DNA of 5,932 nt from positions 1-5,932 of the forward strand of contig CANGFL010000099.1 of assembly GCA_947453015.1 (NCBI GenBank). The letters run 5' to 3'. How positions within the stretch are numbered: position 1 is the stretch's first letter; each line of letters starts with the position of its first letter. Shown piece after piece: positions 5,772 through 5,932 of the stretch. A model generated the notes under the pieces. The model searched no databases. It worked only from the letters and a program-made list of their open reading frames with translations, and had not been told where the DNA came from. The translations under genes were made by a program, and so were the position numbers. The stretch is from Oxalobacteraceae bacterium (GTDB lineage: Bacteria; Pseudomonadota; Gammaproteobacteria; Burkholderiales; Burkholderiaceae_D).

Positions 5772-5932
5772 ATGATCGTTTTAATCACTGGCGCAAGCTC
5801 TGGGTTTGGCGCCGAAATGGCCCGTAAATTTGCCTCCCACGGTCACCGTGTCATCGCGGCGGCCCGACGCACCGATCGACTGTCTGCGCTAGCGTCCGAA
5901 CTGGGTAAAAACGTCCTATCTGTCGAACTCGA
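5772..5932 (+). CDS. Short-chain dehydrogenase/reductase, YdfG-like (5' part only)
   Basis: Only the first 53 codons plus two bases are present; the frame is open to the right edge. The start MIVLITGASSGFGAEMARKF is a classical SDR Rossmann beginning, with the cofactor motif TGxxxGxG at 6-13. The second strand, HRVIAAARRTDRL, places Arg32 and Arg33 where NADP-preferring SDRs have basic residues. The combination MIVLITGASSGFG...RRTDRL...ELGKNV resembles E. coli YdfG (NADP-dependent 3-hydroxy acid / malonic semialdehyde reductase), but the catalytic Tyr-x3-Lys lies outside the window, so substrate class is inferred only. The ATG at 5772 has AAAGGGAA ending 4 nt before it, a good ribosome binding site. 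The gene is divergent from glyA. Confidence 0.9.
   Translation, partial: MIVLITGASSGFGAEMARKFASHGHRVIAAARRTDRLSALASELGKNVLSVEL

Overview
The window looks like chromosomal housekeeping DNA from a proteobacterium, most likely a betaproteobacterium, although a gammaproteobacterium is not excluded. The reasons are the glyA-nrdR-ribD order, SHMT and NrdR sequences of proteobacterial type, a set of type IV pilus minor prepilins, and a balanced base composition. There are no insertion sequences, CRISPR repeats, tRNAs or rRNAs. The taxonomic call is inference from recognised motifs, not from a search.

Layout: seven of the eight genes are on the minus strand. In transcription order (right to left) they are glyA (serine hydroxymethyltransferase, 5444-4194), nrdR (ribonucleotide reductase repressor, 4172-3681), a 160-bp gap with two perfect inverted repeats, four overlapping or closely spaced minor prepilin genes of PilV, PilW, PilX and FimT/GspH type (3520-945), and ribD (riboflavin deaminase/reductase, 876 to the left edge, truncated by the window). 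At the right end an SDR dehydrogenase of YdfG type starts on the plus strand at 5772 and runs off the edge. It is divergent from glyA across a 327-bp intergenic region that probably holds both promoters.

How the genes relate: glyA supplies glycine and one-carbon units, NrdR controls dNTP synthesis genes, and ribD begins the committed part of riboflavin synthesis. This glyA/nrdR/rib linkage is familiar in proteobacteria. The four pilin genes sit as a cassette between nrdR and ribD. Minor prepilins prime type IV pilus assembly and form the tip complex, but here the tip adhesin (PilY1) and a major or PilE-type pilin are absent from the cassette, so the pilus machinery must be encoded elsewhere.

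Points most worth a second look: a pseudoknot-compatible pair of crossing stems in the glyA leader, the tandem inverted repeats between nrdR and the pilins, the PilX-like protein that lacks the usual Glu at mature position 5, a PilV-like gene with a GTG start and no visible Shine-Dalgarno sequence, and an nrdR start that should be the GTG at 4172 rather than the upstream TTG. I found nothing I would call a new biological system. The leader structure is the best candidate for something undescribed.
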